Source of the DNA: Candidatus Tectimicrobiota bacterium
GTDB taxonomy: Bacteria; UBA8248; JACPRG01
Reading direction: 5' to 3'
Length of the DNA: 25,090 nucleotides
Assembly (NCBI GenBank): GCA_016190025.1
Contig: JACPRG010000019.1
Location: forward strand, 1 to 25,090
Position numbers and translations under genes: made by a program. The notes under the pieces are model-generated. The model was not told the origin of the DNA, did not search any database, and saw only the letters and a program-made list of their open reading frames with translations. This document shows, piece after piece, positions 1 through 7,506 of the stretch; position 1 is the stretch's first letter; each line of letters starts with the position of its first letter.

Positions 1-38
1 CCACAGCACGGGTAGTAGATGAACTCCGGAGATAGAGG

Positions 39-61
39 CACGGGCAGACAAGCTGCCCGTG
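39..61. repeat. Hairpin repeat, 9-bp stem
   Basis: CACGGGCAG at 39-47 pairs perfectly with CTGCCCGTG at 53-61 around a 5-base loop. There is no T-tract, so it resembles a dispersed palindrome more than a terminator. Confidence 0.7.
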
Positions 62-143
62 GCACCCTCCCCAGGCTTTCGCCGCCTCCAAGGCTGAAGT
101 CGTCCCGAATCATCTCCGGTGAGGTGAGTCCCCGGAAGCAGAC

Positions 144-188
144 GCCCCGATCTCCGCTTCGGGCTTTGCCCTCCGCTCAGATCGGGGC
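144..188. repeat. Inverted repeat, 10-bp arms
   Basis: GCCCCGATCT at 144-153 is the exact reverse complement of AGATCGGGGC at 179-188. The 25-base interior contains the smaller complementary words GGGC and GCCC. Confidence 0.65.
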
Positions 189-194
189 TACGGC

Positions 195-211
195 TTGAGG
201 TTTGTGACCTC
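195..211. repeat. AGGT..TGTGACCT palindromic element
   Basis: TTGAGGTTTGTGACCTC at 195-211 is a short imperfect palindrome. It agrees at 15 of 17 bases with 20513-20529 beyond the SDR gene, so it appears to be a member of the same dispersed repeat family. Confidence 0.5.
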
Positions 212-243
212 TTGCTACGCTCACGGGCGGACCAAGGTCCAGC

Positions 244-289
244 CCCTCACCCTTCTTCCCTCTCACGCTGGGAGAGGGTGGGGTGAGGG
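244..289. repeat. Two-part hairpin, CCCTCACCC/GGGTGAGGG
   Basis: CCCTCACCC at 244-252 pairs with GGGTGAGGG at 281-289. An inner stem, CCCTCTC at 258-264 with GAGAGGG at 272-278, extends it. Similar CCCTCACCC...GGGTGAGGG palindromes are common between genes in GC-rich proteobacteria-like genomes (recalled, not searched). Confidence 0.65.
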
Positions 290-395
290 AGGAATAATCG
301 GGGAGCGGGAATCCATTTTCAGTCCCCAGGGGCCTCCACATGAGGGACCGGGCCGAGTTTGTTGGGGCGCGCGGCGTGCGCCCTGCTTGTATAGC

Positions 396-415
396 GCGGG
401 GTCTTTAGACCCCGC
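396..415. repeat. Hairpin GCGGGGTCT/AGACCCCGC
   Basis: A 9-bp perfect stem (396-404 with 407-415) encloses only two bases, so it is nearly a continuous palindrome. There is no T-tract. Confidence 0.65.
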
Positions 416-427
416 AAGTGGAAGCGC

Positions 428-482
428 GGTAGGGCGGGCTTCCAGCCCGCCTCTCGCGGGCGGCCAAGATGGCCGCCCTACC
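428..482. repeat. Cruciform-like nested palindrome
   Basis: Outer arms GGTAGGGCGG (428-437) and CCGCCCTACC (473-482) are exact reverse complements. Inside and partly overlapping them lie two hairpins: GGCGGGC/GCCCGCC (433-439 with 445-451) and GGGCGGCC/GGCCGCCC (458-465 with 471-478), each with a 5-base loop. The element can fold as one long stem with side arms or as two separate hairpins. The first inner stem is repeated exactly at 25005-25023 with a different loop. Confidence 0.75.
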
Positions 483-561
483 ACCCTCCGCGCTACAGCC
501 TCCGCCCGCGGGCGCTCATCCTTGACAAGGCGAAGCCGAAAGACGGATAAAAAGTGGCTGC

Positions 562-659
562 TCGTTTCCCGCCGAAAGCGCGGTGCAGGGGCGCACGGAG
601 GTCGCGGACCTCAAGCCGTGCGCCCCTACGGGGGACAGGGCCGTTCGTTTCCCGCCGAA
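562..659. repeat. Hairpin flanked by 15-base direct repeats
   Basis: TCGTTTCCCGCCGAA occurs exactly at 562-576 and again at 645-659. Between them is a perfect 11-bp stem, GGGGCGCACGG (588-598) with CCGTGCGCCCC (616-626), whose loop contains AGGTC/GACCT (599-603 with 607-611). The loop region GGAGGTCGCGGACCTCAAG at 597-615 recurs with one change at 20484-20502. The arrangement looks like a small insertion-type palindromic element just upstream of the Mo-hydroxylase operon. Confidence 0.65.
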
Positions 660-695
660 GCGGCGGTGGGGCCGGGCCGAGCCCGGAGGGACCGG

Positions 696-3044
696 ATGAA
701 GAGCGTCGGCCAGCACATCGAGAGGGTGGACGGATGGCCCAAGGTCCTCGGGGAGCCCGTCTACGCCGGCGACCTGAAGCTCCCGGGCATGCTGCACTGC
801 GCCCTGCACCGGAGCGCTCATCCCCACGCCCGCCTCCTGGGCGAGGACGCCGCCCGGGCGAAAGCCCATCCGGGCGTCCGGGCCGTCGTCACGGGACAGG
901 ACCTCCTGGCCGTCCCCGGACTCGACCCCTATTTCGGCTTCATCTTCCGGGACCAGCCGCTTTTGGCCATCGGCAAGGTCCGCTTCATCGGCGAGCCGGT
1001 CGCCGCCGTCGCGGCGGACACCCGCGAGGAGGCGGAGGCCGCGGCCGCCCTCGTCCGCGTGGAGTACGACCCCCTGCCGGTGGTCGATGACCCGGTCGAG
1101 GCCGCCAGGCCGGGCTCGCCGACGGTCCACGACACGATCCGGCCGGGGCCCCTCTACCCGAATCTCCGGGCGAGCCACCACGGTCCGGACAGCAACGTCT
1201 GCACGCATTATCGGCTCCGGGTCGGGGACGTGGACCGGGCGCTCGCCGAGGCCGCCGCGGTCTTCGAGGACACCTTCCGGTCGCCCCCCGCCCAGCACGC
1301 GCACCTGGAGCCGCATTCCGCCGTCGCCCGGGTGGACCCGGACGGGCACGTCACAGTGTGGACCTCGTCCCAAAGCCCCTCCCCCCTGCGGATGTGGCTG
1401 GCCTCCATGTTCGGCGTCCCCCAGAACCGGGTCCGCGTGATCGTGCCTTACCTGGGCGGCGGGTACGGCGGGAAACTCTATCTGAAGATGGAGCCCTTCG
1501 CCGTTCTCCTCTCGAAGTGGACGGGCCGGCCGGTGCGGGCCGTCGCCCGCCGGGAGGAGGTCTTCTACCTGTGCTCCAGGCACGGGGCGGCGGTGAGGAT
1601 CAAGACGGCCGTCAGCCGGGAGGGGAAGATCTCGGCGCAGCAGTTCGAGATTCACTACGACTGCGGCGCCTACGCCGAGAGCGGCCCGCGCGTGGCCTGG
1701 AAGGCGGCCGCCACCGCCAGCGGCCCTTACAAGATCCCCAACGTCCGCGTCGATTCCCTCCTGGTCTACACCAACAAGACGCCGGCCGGGGCCTTCCGAG
1801 GCTTCGGGGTCCCCCAGATCACCTTCGCCCAGGAAGCGCACATGGACGTGGCGGCGGAGTACCTCGGGCGCGACCCCGTGGAATTGAGGATGGAGCACGC
1901 CCTCCAGGAAGGAGACCGCTATCCCAGCGGCGAGCTTCTGGACTGCGTGGCCATCAAGGAGTGCCTGGCGAAAGCGGCCGAGGCCTTCGGGTGGACCGCT
2001 TCCGGCCGGGCGGCCGGGAGGGCTTCCGGTTCCGGGGGCCGGGTCGCGCGGGGCCGGGGGGTGGGCCTGGCCATCAAGACCACGGCCACGCCCACGGGCT
2101 CCGAGGCCCTTCTCGCCCTCAACGCCGACGGCACCGCGAACCTCCTCGTCAGCACGGTGGAAATGGGGCAGGGCTGCGACACGGTCCTCTCTCAACTGGC
2201 GGCCGAGGCCCTGGGCATCCCGGTGGGGAAGGTCCGCCTGGTCCGGCCCGACACGGACGTCACGCCCTTCGACATGGCCACCGCCAGCAGCCGGTCCACC
2301 TTCCACATGGGCAACGCCATCCAGCGGGCCGCGGCGGAGGTCCGCCGGGAGCTCTTCGCCGCCGCCTCCGAGATCCTGGAAGTCCCGCCCGACCAGCTGG
2401 AGCTGGCCGACGGGAGGGTCTTCGTCGCGGGCCTCCCCGAGAGGGGCCTCTCTCTCGCCGACGTCTTCCAGCAGAAGCTGTCCAAAACCCCGGGGGGCTG
2501 CCTGGTGGGGCGGGGGACGTACATGACGCAGGCCGCGCCGGAGGACCCAAAGACCGGCCGCACCGAGAAGCTCACCGTGAACTGGTCGTCCAGCGCGGCC
2601 GCGGCGGAGGTGGAGGTGGACCGGGAGACGGGCGTCGTGAAGGTGTTGCGCCTGTTCGTCGCCGCAAACGCGGGCAAGGCCATCCACATGCGGCACTGCG
2701 AGCAGCAGATCCTGGGGGCCGCCATCTTGAACGTGGGCCTGACGCTCTTCGAGCAGATGGACTATCAAAACGCCCAGCTCCTGAACGGGAGCTTCCTGGA
2801 ATACATGGTCCCGACCTTCGAGGACGTCCCGGGGCAGTTTGTCCCCCTCGTCCTGGAGGAGAGCCATCCCCTCGGCCCCTACGGCGCGAAGGGCGTGGGA
2901 GAGAGCGGCTGCATCGCCACCACGCCCGCCATCGTCAACGCCATCCACGACGCCGCGGGCGTCTGGGTCCGCGACCTTCCGGTCACGCCGGAGAAGGTCC
3001 TGCGCGCGATCCGGGAAACCCCGGTCCGGTCGAGCGCCGTCTGA
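696..3044 (+). CDS. Molybdenum hydroxylase, Mo-binding catalytic subunit (xanthine dehydrogenase family)
   Basis: Catalytic large subunit of a three-part molybdenum hydroxylase, an enzyme type that hydroxylates purines, aromatic N-heterocycles, aldehydes or aryl-CoA esters using water. The protein is 782 residues, usual for a stand-alone large subunit. It shows the N-terminal aldehyde oxidase/xanthine dehydrogenase hammerhead domain, the GGGYGGK cofactor-loop motif, GAFRGFGVPQ, the EMGQG motif, and near the C-terminus GAKGVGESG, whose Glu (about residue 736) matches the family's catalytic base. The Cys-containing AYRCSFR loop of form I CO dehydrogenase is absent, so this is not CoxL. The ATG at 696 follows GGAGGGACCGG. 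FAD and 2Fe-2S subunit genes follow directly, giving a complete enzyme. The substrate cannot be named from sequence. Confidence 0.93.
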   Translation: MKSVGQHIERVDGWPKVLGEPVYAGDLKLPGMLHCALHRSAHPHARLLGEDAARAKAHPGVRAVVTGQDLLAVPGLDPYFGFIFRDQPLLAIGKVRFIGEPVAAVAADTREEAEAAAALVRVEYDPLPVVDDPVEAARPGSPTVHDTIRPGPLYPNLRASHHGPDSNVCTHYRLRVGDVDRALAEAAAVFEDTFRSPPAQHAHLEPHSAVARVDPDGHVTVWTSSQSPSPLRMWLASMFGVPQNRVRVIVPYLGGGYGGKLYLKMEPFAVLLSKWTGRPVRAVARREEVFYLCSRHGAAVRIKTAVSREGKISAQQFEIHYDCGAYAESGPRVAWKAAATASGPYKIPNVRVDSLLVYTNKTPAGAFRGFGVPQITFAQEAHMDVAAEYLGRDPVELRMEHALQEGDRYPSGELLDCVAIKECLAKAAEAFGWTASGRAAGRASGSGGRVARGRGVGLAIKTTATPTGSEALLALNADGTANLLVSTVEMGQGCDTVLSQLAAEALGIPVGKVRLVRPDTDVTPFDMATASSRSTFHMGNAIQRAAAEVRRELFAAASEILEVPPDQLELADGRVFVAGLPERGLSLADVFQQKLSKTPGGCLVGRGTYMTQAAPEDPKTGRTEKLTVNWSSSAAAAEVEVDRETGVVKVLRLFVAANAGKAIHMRHCEQQILGAAILNVGLTLFEQMDYQNAQLLNGSFLEYMVPTFEDVPGQFVPLVLEESHPLGPYGAKGVGESGCIATTPAIVNAIHDAAGVWVRDLPVTPEKVLRAIRETPVRSSAV

Positions 3045-3064
3045 CACCTGCGGAGACGGAAACC

Positions 3065-3952
3065 ATGGGCCTCCCGGCGTTTCGCCTTCATTCCCCCAAG
3101 TCCGTGGAGGAGGCCTGCCGCATCCTGGCGGACCGGGGAGAGGAGGCGGTCCCCATCGCGGGCGGGACGGCCGTCCTGATCCTCATGAAATCGGGCCTGG
3201 CGGCCCCGCCTCACCTGGTCAGCCTCTGGGGTCTCCGGGACCTGGCGCAGATCCGCTTCGACCCGAAAGAGGGCCTGCGCATCGGCGCCCTGTGCACCCA
3301 CCGGGCGGTGGAGAAGCACCCGGCGGTCCGGGAGGTCTATCCGATGCTGGCGGACACGTACCGCCGCGTGGCCAACGTCCGGGTGCGCAACCGCGCCACC
3401 GTGGGCGGGAACCTGGCCCACGGGGATTACCGCCTGGACCCGCCGGCTCCCCTCATCGCCCTGGGCGCCCGCCTGCGGCTGCGCGGCCCGGAAGGGGAGC
3501 GGGAGGTCCCGCTGGCGGATTTCTTTCAGGGGTTTTACACGGTGGACAAGCGGCCGGGGGAGATCCTGACCGAGGTGCGCGTCCCCCCGCCTCCGCCGGG
3601 CGCGCGGGGGATGTATCTGAAGTTCGTCGGCCACGCCGCGGCGGACTGGCCGATCCTGGGGGTGGCGGGGCTTCTCCGCGCCTCTCGAAGCGGCGAGGTC
3701 GAGGACCTGCGGGTCGTCCTGTCCTGCGTGGCGGCCACCCCTGTGAGGGTGTCGGGCGTGGACGAGCTGGCCGTTGGGCGCCCGCTCACCCCGGAGCGGA
3801 TTGAGGCCGTCGCGGAGCGGGCGGCCGCCGAGGCCGACCCCATCGAGGACGCCCGGGGTTCGGCGTGGTACAAGCGGGAGATCATCCGCGTTCAGGTCAG
3901 GCGCGTCTTGGAAAGGCTCGCGGACCCAAACGCCCACGGCGTCGCGGAATAG
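3065..3952 (+). CDS. Molybdenum hydroxylase FAD-binding (medium) subunit
   Basis: FAD subunit (295 residues, normal for the CoxM/XdhB family) that passes electrons between the Fe-S subunit and the acceptor. Family FAD-binding signatures are visible: IAGGTAVLILMKSG at residues 31-44, matching the AGGTxL pyrophosphate loop, and ATVGGNLAHG at 111-120 followed by an Asp. The C-terminal CO dehydrogenase flavoprotein domain covers roughly 180-290. The ATG lies 20 bases after the large-subunit stop, with GGAG at 3052-3055 as ribosome site. It sits between the Mo and Fe-S genes in one apparent operon. The open frame continues far upstream, but that part is a shadow of the large-subunit gene. Confidence 0.92.
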   Translation: MGLPAFRLHSPKSVEEACRILADRGEEAVPIAGGTAVLILMKSGLAAPPHLVSLWGLRDLAQIRFDPKEGLRIGALCTHRAVEKHPAVREVYPMLADTYRRVANVRVRNRATVGGNLAHGDYRLDPPAPLIALGARLRLRGPEGEREVPLADFFQGFYTVDKRPGEILTEVRVPPPPPGARGMYLKFVGHAAADWPILGVAGLLRASRSGEVEDLRVVLSCVAATPVRVSGVDELAVGRPLTPERIEAVAERAAAEADPIEDARGSAWYKREIIRVQVRRVLERLADPNAHGVAE

Positions 3953-3969
3953 TTCCGGAGGCTCAAGGG

Positions 3970-4458
3970 ATGGAGCAGCTTCGGCCGGCAGAACTGAGGG
4001 TGAACGGAGAGCGGCGGACGGTCCTTATCCGGGACAACGCCCTGCTCCTGGACGTCCTTCGGGATCAGCTCGATCTGCTGGGGATGAAGGAGGGTTGCGG
4101 GGTCTCGGCCTGCGGGACGTGCACGGTCCTCCTGGACGGCCGGCCCATCAGCGCTTGCCTGACGCTGGCGGCGCAGATCGGCCCCGAGGAGGAGATCCTC
4201 ACCATCGAAGGTCTCGCGCGGGACGGCAGGCCCGACCCGGTCCAGCGGGCCTTTTACGAGGAATCCGCCTTTCAGTGCGCGTTCTGCACGCCGGGGATGA
4301 TCATGGCCGTGAAGGGCCTGCTTCTGGAGAACCCCTCGCCGGCGGATGAGGAGATCCGGGAGTACCTGCTGGGGAACTACTGCCGGTGCGGCGCCCACCT
4401 GGACATCCTCCGCGCGGTCCGTCGGGCGGCGGAGATCATGCGGCAAGAGACGGCGTAG
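3970..4458 (+). CDS. Molybdenum hydroxylase 2Fe-2S (small) subunit
   Basis: Small electron-transfer subunit (162 residues) carrying two [2Fe-2S] clusters. The N-terminal ferredoxin-like cluster uses Cys43, Cys48, Cys51 and Cys63 (EGCGVSACGTC...SAC). The C-terminal helical domain has QCAFCTPG (Cys103, Cys106) and CRCG (Cys138, Cys140). All eight ligands expected for the CoxS/XdhC-like family are present. The ATG at 3970 lies 17 bases after the FAD-subunit stop and follows a GGAGGCTCAAGGG purine stretch. A longer in-frame start at 3865 would overlap the previous gene and add sequence not typical of the family. It completes the L-M-S operon. Confidence 0.93.
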   Translation: MEQLRPAELRVNGERRTVLIRDNALLLDVLRDQLDLLGMKEGCGVSACGTCTVLLDGRPISACLTLAAQIGPEEEILTIEGLARDGRPDPVQRAFYEESAFQCAFCTPGMIMAVKGLLLENPSPADEEIREYLLGNYCRCGAHLDILRAVRRAAEIMRQETA

Positions 4459-4573
4459 GACCTTCCCAAGGGGCGCTTTTTGAAGGGCGTCCCCCGCGCT
4501 GTACAGTTTCCGCTTTGGCCTTGCGGACATCCTCGGACTTCACAGGACGGAATCGGACGAAAAGGAGAGAGAA

Positions 4574-5527
4574 ATGAGCGCGAGCGGCGTCAAGTTCGGC
4601 ATGGCCATGCGGAATTTCACGGCCTATCCGGCGATGCCCGATCCCGGCGAGCTCGTGGCGTTCGCCAAACGGGCGGAGGAGTTGGGGTACGAGTCGGTCT
4701 GGGTCTGGGACCACGTCTTTCTGGGCGTGGAGCCCTGCTTCCCCATTCTGGAGTCGCTGACCCTCCTGACCGCCGTCGCCTGCCACACCTCCCGGATCAA
4801 GCTCGGCACGGGCGTCCTGGTGCTCCCGCTCAGGAACCCGGCGGTTCTGGCCAAGACCGCCGCGACCCTGGACATCATCTCCGGGGGGCGGTTGGTCCTG
4901 GGCATGGCCAGCGGCTGGTACGCCCGGGAGTTCAACGCCGTCGGGATCGACTTCAAGAAGCGCGGGAAGATCTTCGAGCGGAACCTCGAGATCCTCACCC
5001 GGCTGTGGACCGAGGACAAGGTGGACGGCGAGTATCCTCCCCACCGTCTCAGCGGCGCCGTGCTGCAGCCGAAGCCCGTCCAGAGGCCGCGCCCCCCGAT
5101 TCTCATCGGCGGATACGTGGACGCGGTCTTGAAGAGGGCGGCGACGAAGGCGGACGGCTGGCTGACTTATTTCTACACCCCGGAGGGCTTCGCGCGCTCC
5201 TGGGAGAAGATCGAGCGGTTCGCCCGCGAAGCGGGAAAGGACCCCGGGGAGCTCGACAGCCTGAACCAGCTTCCCATCATGGTGACCGACCATCTTTCCC
5301 GGGACAAAGAGCGGATGGAGAAGTGGCTCACAACGGAGTGGGATTACGCCGCCTGGAGCGAGTCCACCCGGGAGAGCGCCATCTGCGGCCCGGTCGGACA
5401 CTGCGTGGAGCAACTGCGCCGTCACGTGGAGGTGGGGGTCAAGAGGATCGTCCTGGTTCCGTATCAGTATCGTCCCGACCAGGTGGAACGGCTCGCCGTG
5501 GAGGTGATTCCGCAGTTGACCGGCTGA
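4574..5527 (+). CDS. LLM-class flavin/F420-dependent oxidoreductase
   Basis: A 317-residue luciferase-like monooxygenase family protein, usually binding F420 or FMN in a TIM barrel. Visible signatures are FAKRAEELGYESVWVWDH near residues 29-46, the IKLGTGVLVLPLRNP stretch, DIISGGRLVLGMASGW, and a C-terminal CGPVGHCVEQLRRHVEVG segment typical of the group. A strong AAAGGAGAGAGAA ribosome site directly precedes the ATG. It starts 115 bases after the Fe-S subunit, so it may be co-transcribed with the Mo hydroxylase or have its own promoter. Proteins of this type accompany oxidation of diverse secondary metabolites and xenobiotics. Whether it uses F420 or FMN cannot be told by eye. Confidence 0.9.
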   Translation: MSASGVKFGMAMRNFTAYPAMPDPGELVAFAKRAEELGYESVWVWDHVFLGVEPCFPILESLTLLTAVACHTSRIKLGTGVLVLPLRNPAVLAKTAATLDIISGGRLVLGMASGWYAREFNAVGIDFKKRGKIFERNLEILTRLWTEDKVDGEYPPHRLSGAVLQPKPVQRPRPPILIGGYVDAVLKRAATKADGWLTYFYTPEGFARSWEKIERFAREAGKDPGELDSLNQLPIMVTDHLSRDKERMEKWLTTEWDYAAWSESTRESAICGPVGHCVEQLRRHVEVGVKRIVLVPYQYRPDQVERLAVEVIPQLTG

Positions 5528-5583
5528 TGGGGAAATGGCCGGCCGCTGACACAGGAAAGGGGCGCTCGAGGACTTACGTTTTT

Positions 5584-5625
5584 TGTTCAAATTGGCTGTT
5601 CAAAACGCTCCACTTGCGCTATCAT
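5584..5625 (+). promoter_or_regulatory. Possible promoter/operator of the hybrid kinase gene
   Basis: TGTTCAAA occurs twice (5584-5591 and 5597-5604), 13 bases apart start to start, in an AT-rich pocket. TATCAT at 5620-5625 resembles a -10 box. No good -35 box lies at the right distance, so this may be an activator-dependent site or chance. Confidence 0.25.
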
Positions 5626-5713
5626 TCCGGCTTGGCGTGAAATTTCATTGTGTTGACTGCGATCCTTGTCTGGGTTGAAGAAGCGGCTTTCGGAAATTTC
5701 TGCGAGGTCTGGG

Positions 5714-7330
5714 TTGGAAGCGGTCGGGATTTTCCATAGCGTTGGCGGCTCTGTGAAGACAAGCCGCTTGAAAGCCCTGCTCGTGGAGGACGACGATCGG
5801 GCGCGGGAGTTTCTCGAGGCCGTCCTGCGTTCGCGGGGCCACGACGTCGCCGCCTGTCCGAACGCCACGATGGCCTGGGAGGCCTATCAGCAAGTCTTCC
5901 ACGAACTGGTCATCCTGGACTGGCTGCTGCCGGGCATGGATGGTCTGGAGCTGTGCCGCCTGATGCGGGGGTTGCCGCGGGGGAAAAGCAGCGTGATCCT
6001 GATGGTCACGGTCCGCAATCATCCCCAGGAGCTTCAGGAGGTTCTCGAGGCGGGCGCCGACGATTACCTGTCCAAGCCGGTGGACCTGGGGCTGTTGGAG
6101 GTCCGCCTGACCATCGCCGAACGCCGGGCGCGGGAGCGGGCCGAGGGAAGGCAGGCGGAGGAAGAGAGAAAGCAACTGGAGGCTCAGTTCCAGCACACCC
6201 AAAAGCTGGAAAGCCTCGGGGTTCTGGCCGGGGGGATCGCCCACGACTTCAACAATCTGCTGATGAGCATCCTGGGCTACGCGGGTCTGGCCATGATAGA
6301 CGTGCCCCTGGAGTCCCCCGCCCGATACAGCGTCGAGCAGATTGAGACGGCGGGACTGCGCGCCGCCGAACTGACGAACCAGCTGCTGGCCTACACCGGG
6401 AAAACCCCCCTCATCATCCAGCCGCTGAGTCTCTCCAAGCTGGTCGAAGAGATGGCCCATTTACTGGAGGCTATCATCCCCAAGGCGGTCGTCGTGGAAT
6501 ATCACTTCGACCCTGACCCCCCTCCCATCGACGGAGACGCCTCCCAACTCCGCCAAGTGGCCATGAACCTCATCACCAACGCTTCCGAGGCCATCGGGGA
6601 CGGGAGCGGCGTGATCCGGGTGAGCACCGGGGAAATCGAGGTGGACCATTCCTATCTCTCCGAAACGTATCTGGGCCACGAGTTGCCGGATGGCCGCTAC
6701 GTCTTCCTCGAGGTCTCCGACACGGGAAGCGGGATGGATGAGGAAATGAGAGAGAGGATCTTCGACCCCTTCTTCACGACGAAATCCACGGGGCGCGGGC
6801 TGGGCTTGGCCGCGCTCATGGGCATCGTTCGCGGGCATCGGGGGGCGATCCGGCTTCACAGCGAGCCCGGGCGCGGCACCACGTTCCGGGTCCTGTTCCC
6901 CTGCTCGGAGCAGGCCGGGGAAGAGCCCCCCGGCCGCCCGAGAATCGCCCGGGGCTTGCAGGGACGCGGCACCATCCTCGTGGTGGACGACGAGGACAGC
7001 GTGCGGACCGTGTCCAGGATGATGCTGGAGAAGTGCGGCTTCACGGTCCTGACCGCCCGCGACGGGAAGGAGGGGGTTGATCTCTTCCGCGAATACTCGG
7101 ACAACATCGCGGCGGTCATCCTCGATCTGACCATGCCGCAGATGGACGGCGAAGAGGCGTTCCACGAGATCCGCCGCATCCGGCCCGACGCGCGCGTCAT
7201 GCTCTCCAGCGGCTACCCCGAGGAGGACGCCTCCTATCGGTTCGCCGGCAAGGGACTGGCGGGTTTCATCCAGAAGCCCTACGGGCCCATGCTGCTCATC
7301 GAGAAGCTGGAGGAGTTGTTGCAGGATTGA
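5714..7330 (+). CDS. Hybrid sensor: receiver - histidine kinase - receiver
   Basis: Cytoplasmic two-component signalling protein with no membrane segment. Numbering from the TTG at 5714 (538 residues): receiver 1 about 20-135 with acidic pocket EDDD, phospho-acceptor Asp69 (LDW) and Lys121; a short charged coiled linker; a HisKA region with His177 in GIAHDFNN; an HATPase domain with N-box Asn285/Asn289, DTGSG (Asp336) and FTTKSTGRGLGL; and receiver 2 about 420-535 with Asp425/426, Asp471 and Lys521. No DNA-binding output domain is present. The start is uncertain: the TTG at 5714 has GAGG six bases upstream, the GTG at 5753 leaves a compact receiver, and a TTG at 5666 is also in frame. Its neighbours do not identify the signal or target. 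Confidence 0.9.
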   Translation: MEAVGIFHSVGGSVKTSRLKALLVEDDDRAREFLEAVLRSRGHDVAACPNATMAWEAYQQVFHELVILDWLLPGMDGLELCRLMRGLPRGKSSVILMVTVRNHPQELQEVLEAGADDYLSKPVDLGLLEVRLTIAERRARERAEGRQAEEERKQLEAQFQHTQKLESLGVLAGGIAHDFNNLLMSILGYAGLAMIDVPLESPARYSVEQIETAGLRAAELTNQLLAYTGKTPLIIQPLSLSKLVEEMAHLLEAIIPKAVVVEYHFDPDPPPIDGDASQLRQVAMNLITNASEAIGDGSGVIRVSTGEIEVDHSYLSETYLGHELPDGRYVFLEVSDTGSGMDEEMRERIFDPFFTTKSTGRGLGLAALMGIVRGHRGAIRLHSEPGRGTTFRVLFPCSEQAGEEPPGRPRIARGLQGRGTILVVDDEDSVRTVSRMMLEKCGFTVLTARDGKEGVDLFREYSDNIAAVILDLTMPQMDGEEAFHEIRRIRPDARVMLSSGYPEEDASYRFAGKGLAGFIQKPYGPMLLIEKLEELLQD

Positions 7331-7473
7331 TTGTCCCCGTCGAGGTCGTGAAGCCTGCGGGCGCAGGGCCTTCCTCGGCGAGGACCGATGGACGGTGTTT
7401 GCGCACCCCGGGATCGCCTGCGATCGTTTTTTGCGCGCCTTTCCACTTCCCGGCGTGACGAGGAGCCGCACGG

Positions 7474-7505
7474 AAAAAGGGGGGACAGACGTGCTGTCCC
7501 CCCTT
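7474..7505. terminator. Bidirectional rho-independent terminator
   Basis: GGGGGGACAG (7479-7488) pairs perfectly with CTGTCCCCCC (7494-7503) around a 5-base loop. AAAAA precedes it on the plus strand, which gives TTTTT after the stem for minus-strand transcripts of the glgC gene ending at 7507. For the plus-strand kinase gene the tail is only TTGT, so termination should be stronger leftward. Confidence 0.8.
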
Positions 7506-7506
7506 G

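Larger units (their letters stand above)
1..695. other. Gene-free leader packed with palindromic repeats
   Basis: No convincing coding sequence is seen before the Mo-subunit start at 696. An open frame extends upstream from that gene to 195, but its translation is low-complexity and reads through hairpins, so I treat it as chance. The stretch holds at least six different inverted repeats, listed separately, and a pair of 15-base direct repeats. No clear promoter for the downstream operon was found. Confidence 0.7.

Noticed and set aside
195..695. Extended N-terminus of the first Mo-hydroxylase subunit
   Set aside because: The open frame runs through repeats with low-complexity translation, and a proper ribosome site and family start occur at 696.
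516..3047. Very long minus-strand frame opposite the Mo-hydroxylase gene
   Set aside because: It is a typical GC-rich shadow, rich in Arg/Gly/Asp/His, with no motifs, opposite a clear enzyme gene.
696..4458. Aerobic CO dehydrogenase (coxLMS)
   Set aside because: Subunit types fit the family, but the large subunit has GAFRGFG where form I CoxL needs the AYRCSFR loop. A general Mo hydroxylase is the safer call.
7479..7503. Dispersed palindrome instead of terminator
   Set aside because: A run of five Ts follows the stem on the glgC strand immediately after its stop codon, which fits a rho-independent terminator.
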